Below are positions 30,818-45,300 of a stretch of 64,000 bases of DNA, one piece after another. Position numbers and translations under genes: made by a program. Position 1 is the stretch's first letter. The number at the start of each line of letters is the position of its first letter. A model generated the notes under the pieces. The model saw nothing but the letters and a program-made list of their open reading frames with translations, ran no database searches and was not told where the DNA came from. Origin of the DNA: Gonocerus acuteangulatus (taxonomy: Eukaryota; Arthropoda; Insecta; Hemiptera; Coreidae); NCBI GenBank assembly GCA_946811695.1, contig OX328125.1, forward strand, positions 111,953,363 to 112,017,362, in the 5' to 3' direction.

Positions 30818-31112
30818 AAGCAATCAGGGATTAGTTGGGATTCGGCTAAGAAAACATCAATACGATTTTTGTAAAAAATCTGTATTAAGGACATTTCGGC
30901 TACTCTTTGGTAGCCTTTGTCTGCTAAAATGAAAACAAAGAAAAAACAGAATTAATAAACCTTTTTTCTGTGTATTAATTCTGTATTTTCTTTGTTTTTT
31001 TGTAATTTTAGTTGACAAAGGGTCCGAAACGTCCTTAATGCAGATTTTTTACAAAAATCGTATTGATGTTCTCTTAGCCGAATCCCAACTAATCCCTGAT
31101 TGCTTATTATTA
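30818..31112. mobile_element. inverted pair of PLE-type terminal repeats
   Basis: GATAAGCAATCAGGGATTAG at 30817-30836 and its complement ending near 31109 bound two inverted arms that include GAAACGTCC (31026) and GAAATGTCC (minus strand). The minus arm keeps stem II GGCTAC/GTAGCC before GAAA, but its CUGANGA core is changed. A related single arm is at 43680-43795. Confidence 0.55.
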
Positions 31113-32274
31113 ATTAAGTTTTAACTAGTCTTAGTGCATCTGAAAAGGCATCAGGATGTGAAATCAGGTCAGTTTTAATAAAATTACTTATAACTGAAAC
31201 TGTTTTTATTTTATTCATTGACCTTCTGTCTATTTTATTTAATAAAAAAACATTTAAATTCAGAATGTTTTTTTTGGGGGGGGGGGAGGTTAAGAAGTTG
31301 CATCAACCTCGTGGACGAATTCATAGTGATTGAAAATATTTTCACCCGATAGATAAAATTTGACACAATCGAACAGCTTCTAAAGTTTTAATATTGCATA
31401 ATTAAAATTTACAAATTGTTTAACCCTTGAAATTCGCATAAGTCTAAGACAATACGATCCTACAAGTCTGAAACTGTTTCCGACATGTCTTATATTTGAA
31501 CATTTGTATTGGCATATAAGAACAACTTTACCAATGGGGATTGTATGAGAATCCACAGATATCCTAAAATATCTCTAATTCACGGATTCAAATAACAAGA
31601 GTAGCTTTCATTTAAACTTAATAGGCACCATTCAATCAAAAAAAAGAAAGAGAACTAACAATCAATGAAGATTCCAACAAAATCAGCGCAAGTCCGTAGA
31701 AAACATTGCTTATTTCATCAACATAAAACTGCAACTCCTCCAATAACAAAACAAATATCGTTTCAATAAAAATTTGTCTAATTTTTTTTATTTCTTTATT
31801 TTTTTTTAATTGGAAATAGATGCAAATTAATTAAAATACATAAATAACACTTAAGTGGTTTATAAGAATACAATGGTATTTTTTTTTTCTATTTTACACT
31901 ATATGCAACAAAAAATATATTAATAATAATAATGATAATCTACAAGTCATAATGAGTTCCAGGTCATTGCCGACAAAGCCATCGTTAGCCTAAGAAATAT
32001 ATTACACTAAACATCATTATACTCTGAGAGCTCAAACCATCAAATCAAACTTCGTCAAAGCACTCATTTCAAATGAATCTTTATTTTTTTTATTTTTTTT
32101 TATTATTGTTTAGTTTCTCTATCAATTCTTCAATAAATTTGATCAATTCATTTGAAATTCAAACCAGTCCACTTCCCAAAACAAGTGATGCATATAAGAA
32201 ACAGTATCATATGTTAATTAATTATTAAGAAATTCAGAACATTATGTATGTATGTAAACGAGTGTGCGTGTATA

Positions 32275-32335
<61 letters not shown>

Positions 32336-34600
32336 GCATGCACACTTATGGAAATTATACCAAATGAGTTAAGAGCATGGTAGAAAATACGTACACTATT
32401 ATTGACAAAATTAACTAATTGCAATCACTTTTAAGGAGTAAAATAAGACTAACATTCCATAAATAATTAAAATTGTATTAATTGTGTATACCAGTTCCAC
32501 AAATTTATGCGCGCATTCAATTAACCGAACAAGATATTTACATAGGTATTGAGGAAAAATAAAAGACAGGGCTGATAATCCGCTTCGATTTGACCTGAAG
32601 CCAAATAGGAATGAGCAACACTCAACATAGTCGTAGGCTATATCCCAAACATCACAAATCACAGTCAAAAATAGAAACCATACACCCTATATTAATGTAC
32701 GCTAACGTATAGGATGCCACGGGTTAAACTACAATAACTTACAAACAGACGTTTCTGAATGACATACACTTGATATATTTGATATATACAATCATGTATG
32801 TGAGTATATATATGTACATAGTTTCCTATAGGTTGAATAGATGTACGCCATTGTGGATATATAAATTACTACTCGGTAAACTAAGAGTAACAACATTTCT
32901 TCTTTCATATTTCTTCGAAGCAAACAGAAACAATGCTTTACGAATAAACAACTCGAGGAATGAATATGTCTAAATTTCCTAAGTGACTTAGAAATCGCCA
33001 AAGATTGACAAATTTCTTACTTATTCATAATATCCAACAATCGAATATTAACAGTCTCATCAGATACTTACAATTTCGTGTAAACGTTACCCAAATTTAT
33101 CTTATAAAGATAAATTTTGGCAGGCATCAAATGAGGCACATTGACTAATTTAAAGCAAAATCTCGATAAAACAGCGAAAAATGAATGAGAAGAAAAAACA
33201 TAGCCTAAAACAGATCATAGAGAAAAAATACAAAAACAATGCTCTTATAAAAAATAATAATAATGATAAAAGATGATTGAATAGTTGTCGAGACTCTACC
33301 AAAAGCGAGTGAATATGACAGAGTAAACTAGGAATCGAATTAACTTTAAGGTAACTATGAGTTATATATTTATAATCGTCAAGAGAGCCATTTTTAATGA
33401 GCTCTTAAAAGCTATTACTTCTCGTGTATTAGGCAGAATACTTCTGATAAGAGCCTCTAAAAAAATAAAATTTAAAAGGTACTGCACAATGGCATGAATC
33501 CAACAACCGTTTATAAAACAAAAAATATATATATATATTTAATCAAAACAACAAACTATAATTAATAATTTAGAAAATAATTAAAAGAAAAAAAATCTCT
33601 GGTGGCAGCTATAAATAATGTATCAAATACACTTTATATAATATATACTCTTAAGTATTTGCGATTAATTATAGAGCGCACGGCCCACACATCTCCATAG
33701 TCTATCTTTAATCCATAAATGTTTATAACTAACATAAATAATTGGCCTAGGAAAATGGAACAGACTCAAATAGTTTTCATACTATTCACAATAATGCTAT
33801 ATAAAAATACAAAACTATCATATCATCGATATTAATTTTCGACTTTATTAATGTCCACGATAAAATACTCTTAATATTGAGAGTCCCTATAATTTATTGC
33901 AGCAATAAGCGGCAAGTGGCAGACGGTGAAAACGCAAACTGCTTTAAGATTAGCAAAACAACTTGGACTTGGTCATGAGCAATGCCTCCACAAGGCACTC
34001 CCCAATAGAAATTGCATCTTTACATAAAATAAACTATATCTCGAAGGAAAATATTTCACTTTGTATAACGGAAAGCACGCTCGACTCCAATTCGTACGAC
34101 TATCAGTCAGTAGAGAATGTAATTGACTACTAAATTCAAACTAATCAATACACAAATCAACGGGAGACAATTTCTTTACTAGCCCGAGCTCTGTGGTAAA
34201 CGAAAACAACAGCTCCAAAAGCAGTTTATAGTAGACGGGTACATTTTCACGCTAAATTTCAGTAAAATTTCTAAGTACTTTATTGTAGTGATAAATTGAA
34301 ATCATTTACAATAAGGAATAAGGCCTAGTTGGGCTTCGAATGACAAGGTTAACTCGAATACAAAGATTATTTTATTTCTATGGTGTCTCTGTTGAACAAA
34401 TTACAGAAATCGTTCATCAATTTTGATGGAAGTGTGCGAGGGAAATATCAATTTCTCTAAGTTATAAAATGTCGAATAATTTCTTTTTAAATATAAGGCT
34501 CCTATTGTGTGGGCTAAAATTGTTGAAACCCAATTAATCCCTCTCCCTCTCCTCTAGATTACAAATATAGACTAACTTTTAAATTTACCACAGAGTTTTA
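31113..34600. other. repeat-poor AT-rich intergenic DNA
   Basis: Only (TA)n at 32287-32330 and a G run with AACCTC flank at 31270-31310 (see the similar piece at 35180-35245) were noted. No gene seen. Confidence 0.5.
32287..32330. repeat. (TA)n microsatellite
   Basis: Pure TA tract next to GT/CA runs. Confidence 0.95.
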
Positions 34601-34606
34601 TTTATT
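34597..34606 (-). terminator. candidate ELL poly(A) signals
   Basis: Two overlapping AATAAA hexamers on the minus strand, about 180 nt after the ELL stop codon at 34786. Confidence 0.4.
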
Positions 34607-34785
34607 TAATTATTCATGTTTTGAATTATCATTTCCATGTATTAATTCGATCAGTGTCATCGGTATAATTGATTTATATAATGAATAGGGTAACAATTGT
34701 ATATGTTTTGTTTGAAGGCAGATGGGATTAGTGAGATCTTGCCGCTGAGGTATATGGATATGTGTGGGCGGAAGTAGAACTATGG

Positions 34786-34935
34786 CTATGAGTAGACCTT
34801 GTCGTCATACTCCCGAACAAGGCGCTTGATGTGTGATAGTTTCTCGTGCAGGTACTGGAACCTCTTCTTCGTGTCTTGATGCCTCGTGTTGCGGTTGTTC
34901 TCTTCGTACTCCTTCATTATCTGCTCCTTGATTCG
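34786..34935 (-). CDS. ELL: ELL last exon (C-terminal occludin/ELL domain)
   Basis: RIKEQIMKEYEENNRNTRHQ, then KRFQYLHEKLSHIKRLVREY, DDKVYS and TAG: the end of the helical hairpin. Confidence 0.93.
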   Translation of the reverse strand, partial: RIKEQIMKEYEENNRNTRHQDTKKRFQYLHEKLSHIKRLVREYDDKVYS

Positions 34936-37359
34936 CTGCACAAACAATTTGGTTAGTTAATATTCGAACCGGATTGAATATAAATCAATAATACATTCGA
35001 GGTAGTATATAAATATAAAGTTATTTATTTACAGAATTAACGGATCTGAGCAAGCCAAACAAGGAAATCAGTAGCATCAAGGGAGTCATTAGTACCAAGG
35101 CACACATTTATAAATTAATTAAAGGTTGGGTTGGCATAGGGACTTTGTCAGAAAAGTTGAATCTATTTCTCGACTATACTTTTTTTTTTGGGGGGGGGGG
35201 GTCTTAAGGTGTGTCAACCTTTGAGGTCATTAACACCAGACTATACTTTTAACTGTTTAAAGTATAAAAATTTACTTTGCTGTCAGTTCTTCTGCATTGC
35301 GTAATATTCCGCTGTAGGACTTTTTACTAGCTCTTCAAAACAGGTATTTATACGAAAATATTGAGAATAAAAATGAAAGTAAGATACCTGCCAGCCTTCG
35401 CTTCCTTTCTCTTCTTTCTTTAATTGCTCTTGGAGCAGAGTAAATTTTTTAGAAACTTGCTCGACGAGCGAATGTAAAAGTTTATATTCATTGTAGTTTG
35501 CATTGAAATCTTCTTTATACTTTCTCCTCTGATCAATATCCTTTATCGTTGTGTAGTCACTGGAAAAATAAAATCACATTGTAATTGCAATTAGAAACGA
35601 TTTTACTATAAATGAGTAACTGAATTGCCAATGGTTTGAATGTTCAGTATTTAATTTTCAATATCAGACTGTTGTCTTAACCCTTTAATGCACAAAACGT
35701 TTCTTTAAAAAACATTTTTTTTTATAATTATTTTATTTTAGGGCATTGTACAACACTTGCCAATCTGTAATTATTGTATAGAAAAAACTATGGTTCCAAG
35801 AATTAGGATGGGACATATATGTCTCTATGATAGATCCTACTAATTTCTAAGCCCCTTCACAACCTTCTAAGTCAGAGGATCATAAGTGGGACACATATGT
35901 CCCTCTAGGCATTAATGGGTTAACCCATTTTAACTCTTTAAAAAATTGAGTTAGATAATTCATAAAATAAAGCGCTTATTTTGTTGTACACATCTAAAGC
36001 TCACCACTTGAGGACAACCATAGTAAATACCTAGTTTCACTCAATAAAATCCTTAACCCATTAGAGACTGATAACCACTCTTGTAACAACAGGCTTGTAC
36101 GCCCTGTGCCCTGATAGCCACTTTTGTGACAAGGCCATTTCTTCAGTTTGGGACTTAGTTTTATTCACTTTAACTATTTCAGTTGTTCATTCCTTTAAAA
36201 AAATAAGTGATCCTTTGCACAAATTTAGGAATTGGCAAAATAGGCAGAAAGTCTAAGAAACTTCACGTCAAGTTTAAATATTTATTTATTTATTCTGATC
36301 CCCACAAGTTTCTCACCTTTGTGGAGCCTCTTCAGGGGTATATGTGTAGGAAGAACATGGCTGCTCACAGCCTCAACTTGTGGAGGAGAACCTTCCACCC
36401 GTAGGGCCAGGCTGAGATTGTCTAGACGTGGCCCGACTTACTGGTGGAAGATTCTCCCCAGAATGTAACATGTTCATTCGTCAAATATAAAAATAATAAA
36501 GGTGATAAAAAAAAAGGTAGCATAAAAAATGACTTCAATGTTTTTTTCAAAATGTAATGTGATAGTTATATAACTTACATGAGGTATTTTGGAAGATCGG
36601 ATGGCGGCGGATGCTTAGGTGGTGGTGGAGATGTGTCTTGTGGTGGAGTAGGAGGCGAAGGATGAGGGAGACGATGAGTAGGGGGTGCGCTCGGAGGAGT
36701 GATGATCGGGCGTTTGTAGTGCGATATCCTCTGCCTTTTCACAAGTAATCCATCAGCTCCGTCGATATAGCCGGGGCGTTTGGCTGGTTCTGTGGCTGAT
36801 GGAGGACTTCCTGGATGAATTGAGCTAGGTGACTGTGAGTCTGAACTTCCGGGAGGAGTCAGGTTCTCTGGTTTCCTTCTAACAGAATATCAATAGGTTT
36901 TTCAGAACAAGTTAACTTTTAAAATAAAACGATTGCTTAAGAACTAATTTGATATCTTGATGCATGCTGCTGTAAAGATGTCACGGTGTACTGTGATAGG
37001 AGAATTTATACAGATATTTGTTTTCTAACTTCTCACAAAACTTTATATATAGGAATAAAGTGGAGGCTCCATTAACTGTAGGCAGAGTTGGGCATAATCT
37101 TAATCAGATTTACAACTACAATTCTAATCACAGGCCCTGGAGATATGATTACGATTATAATTGTAAATACAAGAGTGATGACAACAATCACATCTTTGTT
37201 TATAATTAAAGTAGTAATCACAACATTTTTCTATAATTACACTCGTAATGACGTCATTTTTCACAGCTGTTACACAAACTATTATATATTTGAAATATGT
37301 TGAAGTCAATTAAATGGGAATTAAAACAACAAATAATCATTTGCCTACATAACATAATT

Positions 37360-37415
<56 letters not shown>

Positions 37416-40400
37416 TCTACCATGTGCACCTTATTTGAAATAAAACTACAACTTCAATCATAGGGGAAAAATTGTGATTACGGTTGTAATCACAGAAACA
37501 GCTGTTATTACAGAAACATGTTGTGATTACAAGTGTAACTATAATCAAATATGTGATTATAAGTGTAATTGTAATCACTCTTGTAATTATGATTATAATC
37601 GTAATCATATCTCCAGGGTCTGTGATTGTAATCGTTATCACATCTCGAAAGCCTGTGATTATAATCATGATGGTAATTATGACTATGATTATGGCCAACT
37701 CTGCTGCTAGCTTCTCAGACTGGAGTGCTAATGCAACTACTTTGGATGCTAAATGTGCACGAGGCGCAAAGCATTAATCCACACAGGAACAGAACATATC
37801 TATCTCTCATCATCGCTGAGATAATCTCATCGCCACAATCTATATATCTTAGTGTAAGTTCTGAATAATAATACTAACCTCTTGAGCATTTGCTTGTCCT
37901 GCTCAGTGTAGAACGGCCAATCCTCCTGTACATCATTCCAAACATGGCGCATCAAATGGTATGTGTTGTCTTTTATAGTCGCGACGCTCAATATAGTGTT
38001 CATTAGGTTACTTCTATCTTTTTCTTTCAGTCCATCTACAAATAAAAATAAATTCTCCAATAAAACATGAAGACCATTTAAGATGTAGAGAATTAGAAAT
38101 GTGTATGGAATATAGTTAAGGAATGTTCTGTTGAAATTGCATACCTCTACTTAGTGCTAAATACAGTTCTGGTTTCTTGTAAGGTCTTACAGCTAGAAGA
38201 TGAATAATTCTATCCCTGCAACAGATGGAAACTTATCAAGAGAATATTCACATAAATACTTTTTTTTTTGTTTAAAAAAAAAAAAATGGTATCTGAATCT
38301 AGTTAGTACCAAATAATTTATTATTATTTATTTGGCATAACAACTTCTAGGCTATCTGTGAGACGCCATCGTTTTATAATGCCAATCACATGAGATTGTG
38401 ATCAGCCGTGAGATGAAAATTCCTGTCGCTGGTGGGGATCGAACCCACCATCTCCCACATATGAATCTAAGGCGCTAGCCACTAGACCACAGGGAGACCC
38501 CCTCGAACCATATTGTTGCTGCTTATATCTTTCAGTCACAATTTGGATCTTGTTTACTGCTGTCGATATGAATAGCCTTCATATATTATTATATACTATA
38601 AATGATATCGGGAGCAAGGTTAGCTCAGTGGTAGAGCACTGGACTAATAAGTTGGAGGACCTGAGTTCAAATCCCGATCAAGCACTAAAGATTTTTTCTT
38701 CTAGTGTCTTCGTTCATAGGTTGAATTCGGCCTCCCTTGACCGTCACTAGGCCAACCCAGCCTTTAATTAATTTAATAATGGGTACCTTGGGTGCTAATG
38801 ACTCTAGCAGTCGAAACAGCCAAGGGGAAAATCAGGCGGCCGGTGCATAGTACTGACCACACTATCTCCCTAGGGTGCCGTATGGTCACGAATCAGATAC
38901 CTCTGTAGTATCTGCCCCTCAGGGCCCTCGTGGCCTGCTACGGGACTGATTTTTTTTTATAAATGATATCAATCAAGTAATTACATCGTCAGTTCTTATC
39001 TTAGTGATTTTCTTTCCCACGATAGAAAATTTATTTTAGTTTAATATTAAATTACCAAAGTAAAGGAAATTTGACATTAAAATTTAATAATTCCAAATAT
39101 ATAAGAACAGGATGCTGAGAGAGACGGAAAAGTCTAACGGTAGTGAGGTAGAGATGAGGAGAGATTGGCAAGCCTACGGAAGAAACTAGATGGATAAGCA
39201 TCCGGCGTACCGTGCACTACAAGTATCTTCATTCGCCAGCAATGAAAGGGTTAAGGATGACGTACTTACGCTGAAAGCGCTCGCCCACAGTACTCCAACC
39301 AAATCCAGTGACGACACGGTCTCAACCAAAAGGTATGAGAAAATTATTTATACTTATGAAGATGAAGGTACTAGCAATTTGCAAATGGTGAAACCTTTGA
39401 GGGAAGGGAAGGGAATATTCTCCTCCCAGAAGTTCACACTTGCGTAATTGAACAGATCTATCTATCTTAGTAGATCCAGAAGTATTCCATCTACTTTCTC
39501 CCCCAGGAGCTTTCATTATAAAGGCACAAAAAATAAAAAAAGTGGTATTTTCCAAAGACACCATAAATATATTCTTATGTATTTCGACACACTCAATCCA
39601 AATAAGTTTCACTCAAGGACGTCAGGTTTAAGGGCATTTGAAGTTCAGATTTTGTATATAGTCATTTAAGAAGAAATAACTAGAGCTTCCATAGTTTTGA
39701 CGGTCGCTGAATTCGAATCCGAGGTCTGCTTCACCCCATTGGCGCAAAATCAAGGTCATTCAAGGACAAATATGTCTATTTTGCAAATATGAATTTTTGA
39801 CTGCAGATCCATGTTTTGCAAAATAAACATATTTGTTCTTGAAATTACCTTGATTTTGCGCCGATGGGGTCAAACAGATCTCGTTCTCCAATTCAGTGAC
39901 CCTCAAAACCATGGAAGCTCTAGTTATTCCTTCTTAAATGCCTTCATACAAAATTTTACCTTCAAATGCTCTTAAACCAAACATGCAGGAGTGAAACGGA
40001 CTCCGGATTCGGATTCAGCGGGTCAAAATACATAAGAATATATGTATGGTGTCTTTGGAAAATACCACTTTTTTTTTTATTTTGTGTACCTGTTGCAGTT
40101 ATTCATACGGCTAAGGAGAGGATTTATGCAGCTGCTCTTCCTATCTTTATGTCTAATACTTATTTCATAACTGTTAATAGTTAATTATGATTGCTAATGA
40201 TAAGATATTTCTAACTAAATACCTGATTGGCCTCCTCATTAATTCTGGATTCCCGGGTTTCTGGGCATTATTGTTTCCTTGTGGTTTGCTGTGTGGAGGA
40301 GGAGGGGTTACAGCTGCTGGCGGAATTCTTCGTCCCAAACCACCGCCATTAACAACTTTGGTTCGGCCTTTCACTCTACGTCCAAATCCAGACTTATCTA

Positions 40401-42328
40401 GTTCTATTTCTCTAGTGCTGAAAATAGTAGTCATCATATAACTTTGCAGAAGAACAAGTAGTAAACATAAGTACATATTCAAAATAATGAATTATAGTAA
40501 TTGAGAAAAGAATGAATTAGTCCCACAGATTGTGATTTTTGGCTACCTGGCATTTAAGGGAATAGAATGGTGAGTAAATTATCCCCCTTGTAAAGGCCCA
40601 TGAAGTACTGGGTAGGCCAATCCGAGCCAACAACAATAGAAGATGAAATTTCAGTGCAAGGAAGTCGAGCTCGGAACATACAATACAGAAGGCCCCAGTG
40701 ACAGGCTCTACTTACAATAATTTGTTAACACATTCATTATAGCGAGCTCCGTATGGTGCTTATCAAATCCGTACGGTGTTCCCATCCCTTCCCAGAGATA
40801 ACAAGCACCATACGGAGCTCAGTTCCATTCGGTTTCTCGTTACCCTCCTGACTTCAGACTCTCTCGCCCTTAAAGAGTTCTGAAAAGGACTAAGAGGACA
40901 AAGCCGTTTGCCATTTTGATTTCTGAGCAAGCATTCATTCCATTCCAATGACTACAAACACCATATGGTGCACATTAGTTTTTTTACGAATTATGAAGCA
41001 ATTTATTATTATTATTATTATTCTTACAATGTTATAAACATTAAAACAAATGATTATTTGTAAAAAAAAAAAAAATAATAATAATCCGTCAGATGGGAAG
41101 TAAATTAAAATCAATCGCAGTGGTAGCCCAATGTGAGCCAAGATGGCGGCAACATTGAACGTCTTAATACCTTTCAATCAAAGAAAACTTTATTAGAAAG
41201 TCCAATCCAAAAGACTAACTTCAGTATATTCTGGTCAGATGATGTTATGATAAGTAAGGGTACGGGTTATGTTATTAAGTAAAAACATTCTTATAAATAT
41301 CTAAGAATAATAATAAAATTACCAATTTTCTTTCTGCTGTTTTTCAGCCGCCTGCATCCGACTCCTTGTGGTTTCGTACACATCGTCGTTGGCTTGCACT
41401 CGCATTTTGCAAGGCAATGTTCCAACACTTTCCAAACATCTAAAATTAGAATAATTAGGTGATTAAACGATAAAAAAAGAATAAGTATAATTTTTAAAAG
41501 TTTCAGGGATCCCCCAAAATTTGATATCCACAAACATTTGTGTGATACAAAAGTAAAACTAGTTTATATATAAAAAATAAAATAAACAATTACTGACACT
41601 GTTGGCGGTTTAAACAGTTTTTAGCCTTAGCTTTGGCTAAGTATTGATAAATAATAAACACTATCCCCCTTGCCTACCCTTCATAGCATTTCTTAGTCTT
41701 AAAGGAGACGTAATCAGTCTAGTCAGAATAGAGTAACGTGTTGTTCCTTGCCTACCCCTCATAGCATTTCTTAGTCTTAAAGGAGACGTAATCAGTCTAG
41801 TCAGAATAGAGTAATGTGTTCTTCCTTGAAATGTGAATTTGCAAATGGTGGAACCCTCAGAAATATTTTCTTAAGCAATTCGGATATAAGTATCAGTTTA
41901 AATTTCTTAGGGTCCCCCCTTTCCCCTCAACATACCTCATACACTGTCATTTGATAAATTTACAATGAAATAGAAGTTAATTGTGGCTAATAGGAACCAA
42001 AATTTTGAAAAATGCGATCAAATGAAAATTTCACTCTCATTTCGGCTCAATAGTGACTTAAAAATATTAATATTGGTCAAATTTATAAGTTGTTGAGCTT
42101 TTTGAAATCACTTATTGATGTTCTTTAACTTTTAGGAAGGGGGCGGGTGTATTAAAAGAATTGATGAATCCAATCTGTAATTTGTTAAAAGTAGGCTCAA
42201 CACAGTTTTCGCAAAATTGGAAAAAAATGTTGTTTTTGGCTAGCTATTGCGGCACTTTTACCTTGCCGAATTTGGGCTTCGGCCAGTTCATTTGAAGCAG
42301 AATTTAATGTTCTTTACTTCCTATTTGA

Positions 42329-42381
<53 letters not shown>

Positions 42382-45300
42382 CCAAAATCAACGGTTTTTT
42401 AAATAAATGAAGAAAAACTGAAAAAAGTGCTAAAATTTCGCGCGGTTTTTCGCTTGCCAAAAGTCCCCCCCCCCAGCTTTCGAGTTGGAAAACTTGGTTC
42501 CAGCATACTCACACAATACCTAATAATATAAAAAATTTGTTGGGGATTTAATGTTAGCTCAAACACCTCTATCTATTGGGCTATCAGGTTTGACAGATGC
42601 TTTAGTAAATTCAAATGAGAATATATAAGATTCGTCATACCTTTGTCCTGAATGCCGTATACACTCGAACGATCCTTGAGGGCCTTCTATATCACTATTG
42701 CTGGAAAGACTAAATTTAAACGCTGACCTAGACCTCGGTGACTGGCCATTTGGAAAGCACAATTGCTGCAACAAAAAATAAAAATAATTACCATTAATTA
42801 TACAAATGTCAGATTCTTATAAACTCTTAGTAGGAATATGCTGGTTCTTAGCAGCAATAAGTAAAATACAGAATTTTCTCATTGTTCTGGAAAGCCTTAA
42901 GAGATAATACTACCTTGCAACCTCTTTTTTACAATTTTCTTTTTTAAGGGCTTAAATGCTTCCTTGACTAACCAAAAATTATATGTTATATAGAAGGGTT
43001 TATGTGTCGAACAGTTTTTAAATATACCAAAAATTAGATTTTTCAACTAAAGTCACGATGCATTTCAAAATTAAAAACTTTTTTTTTAATCTTTATTACA
43101 AGAAATTTTGAAAAAAAAAAAAATTCAAAAGAAAGAATTAAGTCGATTTTCTCAGGGTAATACGCTAGCACATTCAAATTTCCCCCATTCAACTTCAAAT
43201 TTTAACTGCAGATTCCTAAGGATATTTGCTAGTAAAGTACATAGGGATTTTTCAACCGCTTTTCAACAGATTTTTTAACAGAAAATGAAAAATTGTTCAC
43301 CATTTTCGAAAAAAATCTTATTTCTTAATAATCTTTTGTACTTTACTAGATTTAACCTTCTTCTTTTAATATAATTTTAGTTTTTTGGTCTAGATTAAAA
43401 ATTGCCGCCTGAAGACTATCACTAGTGAAAAAGAGGGTTTCAGTTTACAGACACAGTGCTGCCATTTTGTTTTCAAAGAATTAAAACTATTTTTTGGTTT
43501 ACTTTAACATCCCGTATAAAATTTATGAGAACAAATTGAAAAATCTTGATTTATTTGTTGTTTATGAATTTGAGAAAACGACTTTGATTTTGACCACTCA
43601 ATGTAGTATTGCCGATTAAACAAAGAGAAATGTGGAGTGGAAACGTAAACGGTTAAGAAACGAGGTGTAGATAGTTAGCTGTCGAGGTGATAAGCAATCA
43701 GGGATTAGTTGGGATTCGGCTAGGAAAACATCAATATGAATTTTGTAAAAATCTGTAATAAGGAAGTTTCGGTTACCTTCGGTGGTCTAAATACAGCCCG
43801 ACTTAAAATTGAAACTAGTTAACTTTACTCTATGTACAATTCATGTTCTGTACAGCATTTACACAAAACGTAAAAGGCAAACCATAATCTAAGAAAAAAA
43901 TTCAGTGATCTTCTGGCGTAACAAACTATAACTTCTAGAAGACGAATGTTACACCATTCGCTCATAAAGCCCGTCGTATCAATTTCACCTCCGATCACTT
44001 TCAAACTACAGAGCAGTTTAAAAGTGCAGTATACTAAGAATATGTTATGTCTAAATTTTAAATTCTTGACACATCAGATGCTTTATACGCCTCATAAAAT
44101 CAATACATTGGATGATAAGACAACATTTTGCCTAATCCGAATTGTTCCCCTAATCCGAACAGGATTCAGTCCCGATTACTTTTGGATTAATTTCACAAGA
44201 GGTAGGACAGGTCTCCTGGTTCTTCAATCCCTCTCCTTCAGTCTGGTTCCATCTTCCATCGCTTTCACTTTTGTCATACGCCAAAATCTACTCTACCAGA
44301 CATTGAAACTGTCATGTATGGAAAGGAATTGAAAAATCTTCTCTCCTGTAACAGGCCACAAGGGCACAGAAATGCAAATGCTGTATAGTTATATGATTCT
44401 TAACCATACAGCAACACTAGGGAGATAGTGCGGCCAATACTATGCTCTGGCTGCCTGATTTCCCTCTTTGCAGGCAGCCATTAATAAAGTAATTAAAGGC
44501 TGGGTGGGTTTAAGGACGGTGTGGGACCCCGAATCCAACCCACGAATGAAGACACTAGATGATAAAATCTTTAGTGTGCTTGAGTTTTGAACTCTCAAGT
44601 TGATGAATAGTACTTGAGGGATATAAAATTGCTCCTCTGTTCTGATAAGCTGTGTAAATTAATTCTTGTACTTATTTGTCATGAAACTCATCATAAAAAC
44701 ACGTTAAGTACGTTTTGAGTCTATTATTAGTTTCTCTATGCAATCTATCAATCCTACATGAGCTATTCTCGCACATATTTGATTGCTATAGCTTTTATCA
44801 AGTGCTTCATTACTTTGAATCTTGTTGTACACTCTTCCAAGACTGATTTACTTACATTCCAGAGCAATCATATCACCAATGCTCAATTTGTATTTAGCAA
44901 ACAATTTTTCTGTTAATTATAGCATATTCTAGACTTATGTTCACAATCAGGGCAGAATTGCAATATAAAGTACAATTTTTGTAACGCTTAGCTCTTTTTA
45001 CAAATGTATTTTCTATTCCACCTAGTTTTTGATAAAGCACTAATCTATATAGGTAAGGCTTTAATAAAATCAAAGTCAAGCTACATATTTAATTAACTGT
45101 AAGGCAGATAAGATTTTCATCGCTTGACTTTTTACATAGGATACAAATTGTCAAAACGACACATTTTGACTTCAATTCACACAAATCACTCTCAGATACC
45201 AATCGAAGTCGCTTTGCCGTATTTAATGTTTCACCTTCACTTCATTAAATTTAATTATGAAAAAATATTAGAACAAGATTGTTGTAAAAAGTAGAAACTT

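Noticed and set aside
37417..37777. Ile/Thr- or Asn/Tyr/Cys-rich ORFs on both strands
   Set aside because: The hexamer body of the hAT-like MITE has no stops in several frames; low complexity, not protein.
38610..38690. Functional tRNA-Ile(AAT) gene
   Set aside because: The cloverleaf is recognisable, but it is the head of a 349-bp SINE bounded by exact TSDs, so it is not an independent tRNA gene.
43946..44332. 128-codon plus-strand ORF as a gene
   Set aside because: Covers pogo-like MITE text (CCTAATCCGAA repeated); no domains, codon use random.
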